DNA of 64,000 bases from Coffea arabica (taxonomy: Eukaryota > Streptophyta > Magnoliopsida > Gentianales > Rubiaceae): the NCBI RefSeq assembly GCF_036785885.1, contig NC_092323.1, forward strand, positions 10,858,501 through 10,922,500. The letters run 5' to 3'. This document shows, one piece after another, positions 1 through 12,232 of the stretch. Position numbers and translations under genes: made by a program. The first letter of the stretch is position 1; every line of letters begins with the position of its first letter. The notes below the pieces were generated by a model that was not told where the DNA came from, ran no database searches, and was given only the letters and a program-made list of their open reading frames with translations.

Positions 1-481
1 AACCAGACGTCAAAATGGCTTTCATTTTTATTCCATCAGCAACTGCATTTTTCCTTCGTTTTACTTTTTGGGTTCCATTGAAGATAAAAAATATTTTAGC
101 TCTACTATACTGCTTAATACGTCGGGAACTTGGTACGCAGAGGACTGTTTGGGACTTGAATCTTCTTGGCTACTCCTGCTTTTGGTCTATAGAGTTGACT
201 ACAAGTCAATGTTGTGCCTTTTCTTTGTTTCACATTCGACAAACTTTCCGCGTTGTGCTTGTACGGAAATATACTTTTGATGATATGTATAAAGTTTTAA
301 TCCTTTTTCTTCTTTTCTAAAGCATCTTTCTTAATCTCGAAGGTTTCCTGGAGTTTCCTTGTACTTAATTTCTTCGGGGCTAAGCTTTCAATATCATTTA
401 TCCGTGCATTTGTGTGTCTTTCTGTGAGTGCTACTGTGATATTTGGGTAAGTTTATTTCATCATTTAGGAAAGAAGGAGAG
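1..481 (+). promoter_or_regulatory. Upstream region / probable 5' UTR of the helicase gene
   Basis: No convincing coding sequence is seen here. The stretch is T-rich and precedes the first in-frame ATG of the helicase gene at 482. A TATA-like string lies near 283-290. The transcription start cannot be placed from sequence, and a leader intron is possible. Confidence 0.35.
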
Positions 482-3400
482 ATGATGATGAGGAAGGCGA
501 ACACGAGGAAGAAGGAAGAATCCAAGGGTCTGGGCTTGGTTGACTTTGTGTTTTCTTGGTCTATTCCTGATGTGATGAACAAAAATCTTTACTCTGACAA
601 GGTAAGGGATTGATATCACTAGTTCCTTTTGAGATTTGAGATAACAAGATATTGCGTTTTTCCCCCCCTCAAATGCATTTTATCTATTTGCCCTGCTGAA
701 ATCATCTTAAATATGCTGATGACATTATGTGCGTCTTAAATTTGCCATGTATTGAAATAACTAGTAAGAATTTTCCCCACGTACATACAACTGGCAACAA
801 AAAGAAAATTTCAGGAATGAGGTACATAAATTTTAACCATTTCGAAGCAATAGTAACGGTCTGTTATTAGCATTAGATGATCGAGAGTACAAAGAAGATG
901 ACCACTTACTGGAACTCGAATTGGAAGGCTAACATAGAAAACTGAATGATTCTTGATGATCCTCAATTGCTCGTGCATGGCGTAGCTAAACATACTGCAG
1001 ATTGAGATTTCTCTGTTCGTACTAGATTGCCCTTGTTGATGTGATGCTATTAATTTTTTGTAATCTTTGATTATTGCTTTTTAGACAGTGGATTACAGAC
1101 ACAATGCATTTTTAGTTTACTGCTCTATTAATTGCAAAGCTGTATTCTTTTCTTCTTCCTCTTATACGTATAAGGAGAGGTTAACAATGCTTCTGAGCCC
1201 GTGATGGCGTAGGTAGTATATTCCAAAACGCATAGTGAATTAGGGACTATGGATATATGCTGTCACTGAATACTATTTTGGTTTCATTTTGAGACAGGTG
1301 AAACAGGTACCGGAGACATTTCCGTCAACTGATCATTATCTGAAATCATTTATCTACCCACTTATTGAAGAAACACATGCTGATTTGTTCTCAAGCATGA
1401 CAGCATTGTCTCGTGCGCCTATGCGTGAAGTATTTGATGTAAAAATATCAAAGGCTTATAAACCTCCTAAAGAGTTGTACTATTCCATTTCATTGAAGCA
1501 AATGGGAATGAATGAGAAAAAAGAAGGAATCTACGAGCCTGAGTTTGGAGATCTTATTGCACTTACAGATGTACGGCCAAAATGTATTGATGATTTGAAC
1601 AGGCCGAAAAGACCATATCTTCTTGCTATAATTCAAGGGATGAAGGATGGAGATTCTCAGAAACTTCCTAGTTTGTCGTCAAAACCTCTTGAGTTTGAGA
1701 AACATGAGGATGGAAAGGGTAAAAACAGGGACAAACTGTTTGCTGTTTATCTTACTAACTTGACAACAAACATCAGAATATGGAAAGCTCTACATCCTGA
1801 CCCAGAAGTAGTAAACATGAAGATTATTAAGGCCATAATGCCAGTTGATCCGAATGTAAGATTTACTTATCTTTGTATGTTCTTCTGAGAACTATCAACT
1901 CTCTTTTAGTACATTGCAAGAGAAATAGGAATTGAAAATTTCAAGTTTGCTTCTCTTTATGATGTTCATAATTATTTGTCATTTGTAGGTTGGACGGAAT
2001 TGCACTCTTTGTTCTAATGGAGAAACTAAAAGAGATGCTGGATCACATTTAATTGCAGCCATTCGAAATTTTGGACTAGATGAGTCCCAAGGAACTGCTG
2101 TTTTAGATTGTATTACTACTAAAGAGTGTCACCATCAAAATTCAGTCAAGCTGATATGGGGTCCTCCAGGAACAGGAAAAACAAAGACAGTAGCTTCTCT
2201 ATTATTTTTGCTGCTACAGATGAAATGCAGAACATTGACTTGTGCACCAACCAATGTTGCGGTGCTGGGAGTTACAAATCGGTTGATGACTTTGGTCAGG
2301 CCATCTCTCGAGTGTGATACTTATGGACTAGGGGACATTCTTTTGTTTGGAAATGGGGAACGAATGAAGATTGATGATTATGAAGAACTCCTTGATGTAT
2401 TTCTTGATTACCGAGTTTCTGCTCTTTCATGTTGTTTGGCTCCATTGTCCGGGTGGAAAGGCAGTACTGAATCTATGATACGGCTGCTTGAAGATCCTGA
2501 GAAACAGTATCAGCTGTATTTGGATAAAGAGAGGGAAAAGGATCAAAGTGATGATGAAGAACCTCCCAGTGATGAGGAGGGTGAGCTGGAAGGAGGACTA
2601 TTTGAAAACATTAATGTAAGTGACAGCCAGGGCAAAGTGGATGAGATTGACAGTCAAGGCTCAAAAAAGAATAAGCCTAAGTTCTGGAAGAAAGTTATTG
2701 TTCAAACTTTAAAGGAGAACAAGAAGAAAAAATCGAAGGACAAAGCAGCTTCTAAGAAGAACAACAAGAAAAAATCGAAGCACAACATGGAGGAGAAAAA
2801 TATTGCTGGTAGCAAGACAAACAAAAGGGAGCCAGACAATACGTCGGTTACTCTTTTGTCATTTGATGAGTTTTTTATCAAGAAATTTAAATTGATTGGG
2901 AATCGGCTAATATTTTGTATACCAAGCTTGTACACCCACATGCCTACATCTTTCATTCCAATGGAGGTAGCAAAGAGTATGAAAAGGGTTTCTAACATGC
3001 TGCAAGCTCTTGGATCTTTGATACATAAGGTCACTTCTGCTAATGAAGGGCTAAGAGAAGTCCTCTATGGAATTGAAACTGCAGAAAGAAGGATAAGACA
3101 CTTCAATGAGTTGCGAAGGACTAGAATGGGATGCCTGCTAAACCTGAAACACCTTCAAGAAAAAATCTCTCTTCCAAGCTTCTCTGAAGATTATCAAATT
3201 AGAAGCTTCTGTTTACAGAGAGCTTTCTTGGTCTTTTGTACTGCTTCAAGCTCAGCTAAGTTGCATGTGGAAGGAATGGCACCACTGGAATTATTGGTCA
3301 TTGATGAAGCTGCACAGTTGAAGGAATGCGAGTCCACTATACCCCTTCAGCTACCTGGTATCCGCCATGCTATACTTATTGGAGATGAGAAACAACTACC

Positions 3401-5910
3401 AGCAATGGTTCAAAGCCAGGTTTTCCAATTGAACATGTTTTACTCGTCTATTTTTAGAAATTTAACGTATTTCTGTTTCTGACTCTTCTGATATGTCTTA
3501 AGCAGATATGTGAGAAGGCCAATTTTGGAAGAAGTTTATTTGAGAGGCTAGTGATGTTAGGTCATCAAAAGCACCTTCTCAATGTTCAGTACAGGATGCA
3601 TCCATCGATAAGCTTATTTCCAAATAGGGAGTTCTATGGAAAGCTAATAATGGATGGTCCCAATGTGAAGGATGTGAAGTACAAGAAGCGCTTCCTGGAA
3701 GGGTCCATTTTTGGATCATACTCATTCATTGACATCAACCCTGGTAAAGAGCAGTTTGATGACAAGCATAGTAGGAAAAATCTCGTGGAGGTTTATGTAG
3801 TTGCTGAGATCATTGCTAACCTTCATAAAAGTATGCTTCTCTGCAAATTCTAGAGTATCATATTTTTTTTCTCCTCTTTCTTTGGACTTGTATGCAGTTA
3901 AGCTGATATCTCATCGTCCCTTTCTCAATAGGGTCTCTCTTTTCAAAGCAGAAGCTCCGTGTTGGCTGCATATCACCCTACAAAGCTCAAGTTTCTGCAA
4001 TTCAGGGAAAGCTTGGCCAGAAATATAGTACGGACACAGACAGTGACTTCTCTGTTAATGTTCGTTCTGTCGATGGATTTCAAGGAGGGGAAGAAGATGT
4101 TATAATTATTTCAACAGTGCGGTGTAATGGGAGTGGATCAGTTGGCTTCCTTTCCAATCATCAGAGGACAAATGTGGCTCTCACTCGAGCAAGGTATGAA
4201 TTTAATGTAAGAGAAACCTGAACGTAAATGAGTCTCATAGGTACTCTCTATTTCTTGAGTTTCATTATATGTTTGGAAAATTATATGCGTGCAAGATGAT
4301 GCACAGACACGTAGTCTGTAGTAGCACTTATGGCTTGATTTACAGGCACTGCCTTTGGATATTGGGAAATAGTGCAACCCTCGTGAATAGTCATTCCGTT
4401 TGGAAGAAACTAGTATTGGACGCAAAGGCTCGTGGTTGTTTCTATAATGCTAGAGATAACAAGATCTTGGTTCAAGCAATTTCTTCTGCCTTAATTGAGT
4501 TAGGCCAATTTGATAAACTACTCAGTACCGACTCAGTGCTGTTCAAAACAGCGAGGTGGAAGGTATGTCTCAGTTGTCATACTAAAGTAATAACCTGGTC
4601 GGCTAGTTTGTTGCTGTTTTTGGTAGGTTTTTTTTTTAATGCTCGCTATAATTTCCTTTTACAAGTGGTGTTGCTGACTGACTCAACTATCCTTGGGTTT
4701 ATACAATAGGTTTGCTTCAGCAATGATTTTTCAAAATCACTCGCAAGAATTCGGGATCCTGAGATCTGCAAGGAAGTTCTTTCTCTTCTAGTGAAGCTTG
4801 CGAGCGGCTGGCGCCAGCCTCTAAGTGACACTAGTAGAATTGAAATTAATGGTACTTCTCTGTTGTTGGAGACGTATGATGTGAAGGGTCTGAAACTGAT
4901 GTGGACAGTCGGTATCCAGAAGTTCATTTCAATTGACATGCAAGTTATAAAAGTTTGGGATATTTTGGCAAACCCGGAGATACCAAACTTGGCAAAGCAA
5001 CTTGACAAGATATATGGAAACTACACACTGAACACTGTGAATCGTTGCAAATTCAAACGGATGGAAGGGTAACTTTACAATCTTTATAATCTTGTCATAG
5101 TTAATGTTTTGCAGTAGTACATTCTGTTCGAATGGTATTCTTTCGGCCTGTCAATTTTTATCCTTCTTCCTTGTTCAGTAGTTTCATAACCAAAACAACT
5201 AAAACATGGCAATTTAAAGTTTCTAGAGGTTATAGTTTGATGTTAGTATTGTCAAGCTGCTGCCTTCAAGGCCTGCATAATTTCATAACAAGAGCGCCGC
5301 CCCTGACCTCACCATACCTGGGATTGACTAACTGGTTGTTTGCTATGCTGTGCATTCCACGTAGAGGAGCAGCTGATTCTGGCATAAAGTCACAAACTCG
5401 TTTCTCTATCTTTTTAACTTTTCCTCTCACACTCATTTTTTCGGTCACTAATCTCTGTTTGCATTGCCATTCTCAATACTTAAGTGCGTACTCTGGATCC
5501 CTATCTTGTAGAAACTTAATAGGTTGTTTAGCCAAAGTTAAGAGCTCAAAAACAAAGGCTTCATTTGCTGCAGGAATTTAGTAGTTCCAGCTACGTGGCC
5601 ATCGGAATCAAAATCTGTTACTGGTGATGATCCAAGTGAACACTTAGCAAGTAAATTTGCCGGAATCAGTCTAAGGGATGAGCCAAGACCGTCTACAAGG
5701 AGTTACAGGTGAGTATCTAATTCTACAAATTGTCACTTCACTTGATTGAAACACTTGCATCTTCAGGTACCGTCCCAGAACACAAACCACACCACATTAT
5801 GATTTTCTCCACCGCCTTTTACTCCCCGAATATTGATTTATGTGTTGTTTACCAGAAGTGCGCAAACTCATGGGAAGCACCACAATAAGTGCAAGAAGTC
5901 ACAGAAGTGA
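482..5910 (+). CDS. SEN1/UPF1-like SF1B RNA-DNA helicase, nine exons
   Basis: Predicted superfamily 1B helicase of the plant SEN1-like group (related to Arabidopsis AT1G65810/AT5G37150-type proteins), expected to unwind RNA or RNA:DNA hybrids with ATP. Exons by splice signals: 482-601, 1298-1855, 1989-3419, 3506-3830, 3932-4193, 4346-4562, 4710-5068, 5574-5708, 5856-5910. The joined frame stays open for 1153 residues and ends at TGA 5908-5910. Visible motifs: Walker A GPPGTGKT (residues about 284-291), DEAA Walker B (about 665), [10 protein letters not shown] (about 690), QYRMHPS (about 733), [13 protein letters not shown] in exon 5, and [11 protein letters not shown] across the exon 5/6 join. 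A charged insert (acidic, then many KKK/KKSK runs, residues about 405-505) sits between motifs I and II. The start is chosen at the first of three adjacent ATGs. Intron 3 uses a weak GTTTTC donor. The gene looks intact, but substrate and partners are not readable from sequence. Confidence 0.9.
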
Positions 5911-6420
5911 AGCTCGAGTGAGACAAGACCACTGAAGATTCTTCTTGCGTAGTCTATGCAAAAGTCGAAAGTTTCTATTGTCGCCTGTGTTACTTGAGCT
6001 GTGCATACTGTCCATGGTTAATGCGGGGGATGATGCTTTCTTGAAATCAACGATTTATGGGTAGCAATTTTATCAGTATGTATTGATGAGTTAGGGAGGT
6101 ACCAATCCAATTTATATTTGCAGTAGATTAAATTTACCTGGAACGGTGAAACCCATGTGTAAGAAATTCAGGGAAACTTGACTTGGCTGGGGATTTGACA
6201 GAACTTTTTACGAGGACAAGGTGTAAATTAAAGGATGCTGCAGTCTAGTCCTCTTGAAACGCCAGAATATTAATGGGTGTCTTCAGTGCTATAAGCAATG
6301 CTGAACCCTCATTATATAATCTTGTAACGTTTTATATGTAATGGTTTCTCTATTTTGTAATGTAAAATGCTTGTCATGGTATATATGTATATATATATAT
6401 ATATATATATTTACAAAAAA
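5911..6420 (+). other. 3' UTR and polyadenylation region of the helicase gene
   Basis: Non-coding sequence after the helicase stop codon. A (TA)n run at about 6384-6410 followed by an A-run closes the AT-rich tail. No other gene is seen. Confidence 0.4.
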
Positions 6421-6475
6421 AAAAAAAAACTTACATTATAGTACTGTGTGATAACGTTTGCTGTTTTTTTCCGAT

Positions 6476-6566
6476 TATGTTGCATTTCTGCAAGCAGCGC
6501 TGAAGCCTCATTATATACTCTATTTTGCTTTGTCTCAAAATGCTTGTCATGGTTCATAAATGAAAA
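6476..6566 (+). repeat. Degenerate duplicate of the helicase 3' UTR
   Basis: This stretch repeats 6283-6385. Both share GCTGAA-CCTCATTATATA, CTCTATTTTG and AAATGCTTGTCATGGT in the same order and spacing. It marks a local tandem duplication of the end of the helicase transcript. Confidence 0.6.
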
Positions 6567-6984
6567 AAAATAAATCCCAAATTTCATATTTGTACCCTTG
6601 ACACAATATTCAGTTTAAAAAAAAAAAATTAGGTTCTATTTCCGCAATAACTAATGTTACAAACCATTTAATTCTTTGCAACTAGAAAGTCTATCAATCA
6701 TACAACAAATTAATCTACAAAGACCTCCAACCAATGTAACGTCAAGTTCTGCAAATCCATCCCGAAGAGGAGAGAATATTCCCACTTCAGAAAGAGCCCC
6801 GTTTTTCTTATCCACGAAATGAATGAATTCCAAGAAAAGATCTGCACCTACAGAGACTGCTTCGGTCAAGGATACTAACATTGAGGCTTACCACCTGCAA
6901 AGAAAAGAATCTATTATTGCCAGCATCCACCTTTTTCTGCTACCTCATTCTATTCTACCATGGAAGAATTCTTCATCAGGAAGA

Positions 6985-7200
6985 CTCCTGCTTCATTTGC
7001 TGCAGGCCCTTGGAATCAAATTTGATGATCCAAGAACGTCTAAGAGGAGTTTTGGGTGAGCATCTACCACTGGAAAAATCTCACATCATGGCGAGGTTCC
7101 AGTACATGGGCACTGCACCGAAACACATATCACATATCACATCCTGATATTTTTCCTCTACACTTTCTCTACTTTGATTATTGATATGTTATCTTGGTCA
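6985..7200 (+). pseudogene. Degenerate duplicate of helicase exon 8 and its following intron
   Basis: TTCATTTGCTGCAGG at 6992-7006 copies the acceptor of helicase exon 8 (5560-5574). GATGATCCAAG, AGGAGTT and GGTGAG-ATCTA then follow in the exon 8 order, and the downstream part resembles intron 8 (TGATTTTTC-like and ATTGATATGTT-like blocks against 5797-5850). No exon 9 copy with a stop was found. It is a gene-tail fossil that abuts the end of the oppositely oriented REP-like pseudogene. Confidence 0.55.
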
Positions 7201-7249
7201 AAACTTGGTAGAACCGATTTTCAAAAATCTAGTGAATCAGATTGTGCAA

Positions 7250-10200
7250 CTGTATGTACAAAGTGCTCCAAAGTAAAGTCGGTTTTACTTTCACAACTGT
7301 ATTCTCCCTCGGAGGATCCCTAGAAATATCCTCTGAGTTTCTAGAAACAGAAGTTGAAAACAAAGCTTCTATTGCTGCATTCACTGATCTCTTCCCTTGA
7401 ACAACATCGCCACATATAGTTGATAGATAGATGACGAACCTGCACAAGAAGGAAAAACATCAAAGGATGGCACGTTTATCTCCGCATAAGGAATTTCAAG
7501 TTCAAAAAAAATGATTACTGTGATTTATAAATCACACTAAAATATTGTTCAGAATGGCTCTCATCTTTGGCAACTAAGAAAGAGTTAATTGAAAAATATG
7601 TCATCGTCTTTTATCTTTGAATCACAAAAATAAGTATGTCTGGCACTAATTTAATCTTTCCTAGCACATAGAATCTGCCAAAATGTATTGGCATTCCACA
7701 TTATCTTTTTGGGGTAGATTGTTGGGGCTTTTGCTGTTCCATCAATTCACAGGTAACTTACATGCCAGAGGGACAAGCCCGCACATTACTGCTCAATTGG
7801 AAGATGCGGACTGATGTCATCTGGTCAGGGCATAAAGCTAGAGAGTGAAAGTCAGCTAATAAAGTAGTCTACAAAATCAAATACAAGAAAAGATTTATGT
7901 TGTATTCGGAACTTACATTTAGGGGGATAGAACACCAAACAATTTACTACATCTGGTTTAAAGGAATTATCTGTGATGCAAATTCCCCTGACCACCTTCT
8001 CTCTGGCATCTTGTTGGACAAAATCATAATAACCATTTTGTGGAGAAACTGAGGGAGTAGTCAACCCTGGTGGGATCACAAATGTGGGGGCAAGGATAAG
8101 CTGATGGCTGAATAATTCTTGTCCCGTAACCAACTTAATGCCCTTATAATTCCCAACATCCTGCAAGATGTGCAAAATGTATATACAAACTCATAGGTTT
8201 CTCATCAGCAGCTATGCTGGGTGTAGAAGAGGAATGGCATAAAAAAGAAAGCAAAAAAAAAAAAAATTCAACCAAACCTTGTCGACAAGCAGACCAACCA
8301 CAGGCATTTGAGTAATCTGCATGGAGAAATTAGCACAATTAAGCAATACATATGACTCAACAAAAAGAACAAGAGATTCAGTGGCATGACTCATACGTCA
8401 ACCCATCAGCAGTCAGGTCAAGGAAAAAGAGAGTAGGAATAAAGCAGCAGTACACCCACAGGTTATTTTAGAGAGAGATGTTGCTTCTTTTAATGTTTCT
8501 TTCTCCCCTTTTCTACCTTGACAATGGCAACTGAATAAAATCCAAGTCCAAAAGCTTAATGCAACTAGTAATTGTCAATGCCCCATGATGAATAAAATGA
8601 GCAACCCAGAATAAATAAACGTTAGATTTGTCCGAATGTTAGACCATATGCTTTATGATTAAATACTCACCGAAACGCCACCCATGATAGCAGCACGACG
8701 GCAAAAGAAATGTGCCAGTTCTCCTTGTCCATAAATAGGATACAGTATAGCACCAGTTGCACCACGGAACCTAGACAAGTTGATACAGTAATGCCCTTGA
8801 GCATGAAATTTCAAAACTGGAAAAAGAACTGAACGTATTCATATCTTTACTTCTTTACAAGAAAAATGAACAAAGAACTACAACGAAGTACAAGGAGAAG
8901 CACCTTTGCTTCAAACCAGAAACCTTTAAACACAACAATGGTGGCATTATAACCAAATTGACTATGATGCAGGTTATAAAATCAATGACACAAATCATAC
9001 AACTAATGAATCCCAGAGGGGCTCTAATAAGAAAAACACGAGTTTTAAGAGGTCATAAAAAATATTAAACCTGGGGAGATGTGATCATTTTGGACTGGAC
9101 AACATACAGAGTAGCACAAGACAGAATGAAAATAATCCTGAGTGCAAGAACATTTACTCCCCTTCACTGCAAAATATTGTCCGCATGTTTTACTCGCCGT
9201 TGAGAATCAAGTTAATGTTGATAGTTCCCAATCTCTCTACCTCATACAAACTTAAGAATCAATAAATCTGTACATAACAACATTTGATGTGGTTCTTAAA
9301 TGAAACAAACATGATCGAAGACGAAAACTTGCCAACGGATTTATGATAAATCATTAAACGATCAATCCCTAGTTTTGTCTTGACAATGTCCTATTTGCAA
9401 ACTTCCACGTTGTCCTGTTCATAATCTGCCATCGTAATCGCATATAAAATGATCCTAGACAGACAGGCAAAAAATATATCAAAAGTCAAAAATATGCCGA
9501 AATGCAACTAAACTCCAAGTAAATGCATCCTTGAGAAAAGAGAAGTTAAAAGTATTGCACTAGTTGATCATAACATGTCAGAATTTGAGAATTTACTTTC
9601 ACTTCGGGCATAATAAACAAAGTCATAATTCAGGCAGTACCACTCATAGTATCACGCTAAAATTTAAGTCAATAAGAAGCCAATCGGTAAGAAGGGAAGG
9701 TAAAACCGTCCCATTCTATATCAAACCAAAAAAGGGAAGGTAAAAAGAAACCCAACACAGTAGAAATTCATATAAGTTCAGAGCTTTCTAGTCAAAAAAG
9801 CAACACAAACAGAGAAATCACGGGTAAATGGAAGAAATATTGTCTACTTACGATGTTAGTTTGGAAGACAAGCGAATTTTCCGAGTCAAAAACTCCACAA
9901 ATGGAGTCTCTAAATCCTCTGGGGTGATTTTGATACTATTATTTTCGTCCTCCTCCTCGTTACTAGTCGTCGTACTAGATTTAGAATTGGAATGATAATG
10001 GGCCTGAAGCAGCTTGAAGAACCTCATCAACTGATTCTTCTCCTTCAAGCTCAAGCTTCCATCTCTGAATATGGCGTGACGTGAATCCGGCACACTATTC
10101 CACAAAAAACCGCCACCTTTGCCTTCTTGGCATTCATCATAAATTCAATAGCTGGTGTCCACGCTCATGAAACTCATGCAGTTCTGAACATCCACATCCA

Positions 10201-10648
10201 CAATCAAATCCACCATGGGATCCGCGCAGAATAGAACTCTAGGCCCAGCTAAATCAAGGTTAAATTCTTTTTGCAGTGAGTCATCCAAAACTTTTTCAGG
10301 GGAATACACGTGAACCTCCACGGAAGAGTAGAGAGGGCGAGTGCTGAGGGGCAGAATGTTGAATGAGGAGTCGGTTGGTGAATCGATCGTACGAAAATCA
10401 GTATAATCATGATCAGAAGTAGTAGCAGAATGGAGGTGGAGGAAAGAGATGAGGTCTTTGGGTGAAAGGGAAGCGAAAGGGCTATGGTAGTAAGGGTCAG
10501 GGTTGATTTGAAGCACGGTCTTTCCGGCTGAAGCTGCGGCGGCGGCGATGATGGACTCGGGGAGTCCGGTGCCCACCACAAATAGATCAAATTTGGTGGG
10601 TTCGATTCGGCGCGGCCCTTCATCCTCCTCAGCCGCCATGGATGTCAT
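7250..10648 (-). pseudogene. Rab escort protein (REP/CHM-like) pseudogene, seven recognisable exons
   Basis: Homologous to plant REP, the GDI-family protein that presents Rab GTPases to geranylgeranyl transferase II. Exons on the minus strand: 10648-9852, 9454-9329, 8770-8671, 8316-8278, 8160-7917, 7837-7762, 7439 to about 7250, with compatible phases. Visible family blocks are the N-terminal FDLFVVGTGLPESI (Rossmann-like GxGxxE/S), VPDSRHAIFRDGSLSLKEKNQLMRF-type sequence, YPIYGQGELAHFFCRRAA, GQELFSHQLIL, VRGICITDNSFKPDVVNCLV and KPTLLWSTLYIQ. An in-frame TGA lies at 10147-10145 and an in-frame TAG in exon 2, in the middle of a conserved block (after VEVCK, about 9395). The short C-terminal exon was not found, and the helicase-tail duplicate begins where it should lie. 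About 520 codons remain. An assembly error or a low-quality base at both stops is the alternative. Confidence 0.8.
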
Positions 10649-10815
10649 CAACTCACCTGCTCTTTCGCCGCCGGTGTAAGTTGGGGAGTTTGATAATTTT
10701 TGGCGGGTAACGTGTTAATCGATTAATTGAGTACTACAGCTACAGTAGAAATTGTTTTCTTGTGCATCGAAGCGAGTAAACGTGTATTTCTCTACCGAGT
10801 GAAGAAACTTAAAAT

Positions 10816-11033
10816 GCTTCGTCTGGCAAATGAATTTTTTGGATTTTATTTAAAATTTTACTGTAACTTATTGTAGAAATTATAGAAAATTTTTTTAAAG
10901 TATGTAAACATTTAGATATTTTGAAATGTATAGTTTAAAAATTTTGAAAAGTTTTTTGAAATTACTATAGTTAAAGTTGTTAAAAAATTTATAGTAGATA
11001 AATTTGATCAAAAACTTGTTTGCCAAACAGGCC
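10816..11033. repeat. MITE-like dispersed repeat, copy 1
   Basis: AT-rich 218 bp block with imperfect terminal inverted repeats (CTGGCAAATGAATTTTT against TTTGGCAAACAAGTTTTT read from the other end). A second copy lies at 34203-34398 with the same internal order (AAAATTTTA-CTGTAACTTA, TATAGTTTAAAATTTT, GATAAATTT). The family is not identified; a non-autonomous DNA transposon is inferred. Confidence 0.6.
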
Positions 11034-12130
11034 CTTTGTCTGGTTCTTGAATTCTTAAAATCCGTTTGGATTGTTATTTTTATTTTTTTAGAGTTTTTGT
11101 AGAAAGATGTACTCATAAAAAATGTAATAATTTTTAAAATTTTTTCTCTTTTCTTTTGTTTGTGACCTTAAAAGAGTCGACGCTATTTTCTCATCATAGT
11201 TTCATTCCAACTACGATTATATTTCCCACCAAAATTAACAACTCATTTAGATAACTCTTTCTTTGATCCCTTCAAAGATTGGGGTGCAACTCGAGAATTT
11301 TCCAAAGAATCACCGATTCCGGAAAAAAAGAATTAACTTTAATTCAAATATTTTAATGGAATCCTGATATATTAATGCTGGTATGATCACACGTAAATAA
11401 TTCGTTTTCAGAGACTTGTTACTCTCACCTAATTTCCAACCGGTTAATTTTTGGATACATGCTTGGAACTGATGCTGTTAGGTTGCATCTCTATACCATA
11501 TTATGCTCTTATGTTAATACCAACAGATTTTGTGGAGCAGTTAGTGTTTGATCAATAAAAATACTCCACATTACTCGTATTAGTCATATAGATTAAAACA
11601 TTAGTTAAATCTGTTATTCTACTCTCTTACAAAACATTCGATCATGCTTGTTTGATTAAGATGCTAACAGCTAAGCTAGAAGATTCACATTAATTATCTT
11701 TAGTTTGTGACACGATGGACTTTGTGTCAAAAATGAGAGCTTTATGCATTTGGTGACTATAATCTTCCATGACCTGGTGGAGTGAATTTTGCGAAAGAAC
11801 AGGTAATTTTGTGTGTGATTGTCAATACATAAGCAGAATACATACAACGTTGACTCTCGAGGGTGCTAATGGGATCCGATTTTGTTTTCTGCTGACATCC
11901 CAAAAAGATAAGATAAAAATAAATAAATAAGCTGAAATAGTTATTCTAATTGTACATTTAAGAACACCATCACTTCTGATAGATGATGAGCCAGCACTCA
12001 TCATTCATCGGAAATTCGAGTTAATCTTCTTTATAGTTTGCTTCCCTTTCTTGGCCTGTTCTTACAGAGGTAAAAAGATCATCCAAGAAAATACAACAGA
12101 ATGTTGGATAGTTGAAACTTGAATCCTAAG
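11034..12130. other. Intergenic region without recognised gene
   Basis: AT-rich sequence between the REP-like pseudogene and the lectin kinase. Reading frames are short and share no motif with known families. Confidence 0.4.
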
Positions 12131-12138
12131 ACTTTGAC

Positions 12139-12146
12139 TATATAAT
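12139..12146 (+). promoter_or_regulatory. TATA box of the lectin receptor kinase
   Basis: TATATAAT about 94 bp upstream of the chosen ATG, a normal distance for a plant core promoter with a short leader. Confidence 0.45.
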
Positions 12147-12232
12147 ACTTTATAGTATCATCATTACATTCATGGAAGTATATACTATATAGCTAGCGGT
12201 CTAGCACTTTGCTCATACTAGTAGAGTCCATC

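Noticed and set aside
2702-3034. 110-codon minus-strand frame opposite the helicase
   Set aside because: It is the complement of the lysine-rich insert and exon 3; no motifs, and the plus-strand frame is clearly the gene.
6657-6881. 74-codon minus-strand frame as a possible last REP exon
   Set aside because: It lacks the family's C-terminal block (YNDLL...MYP-EEFFP type), so it cannot be joined to the REP-like gene on evidence.
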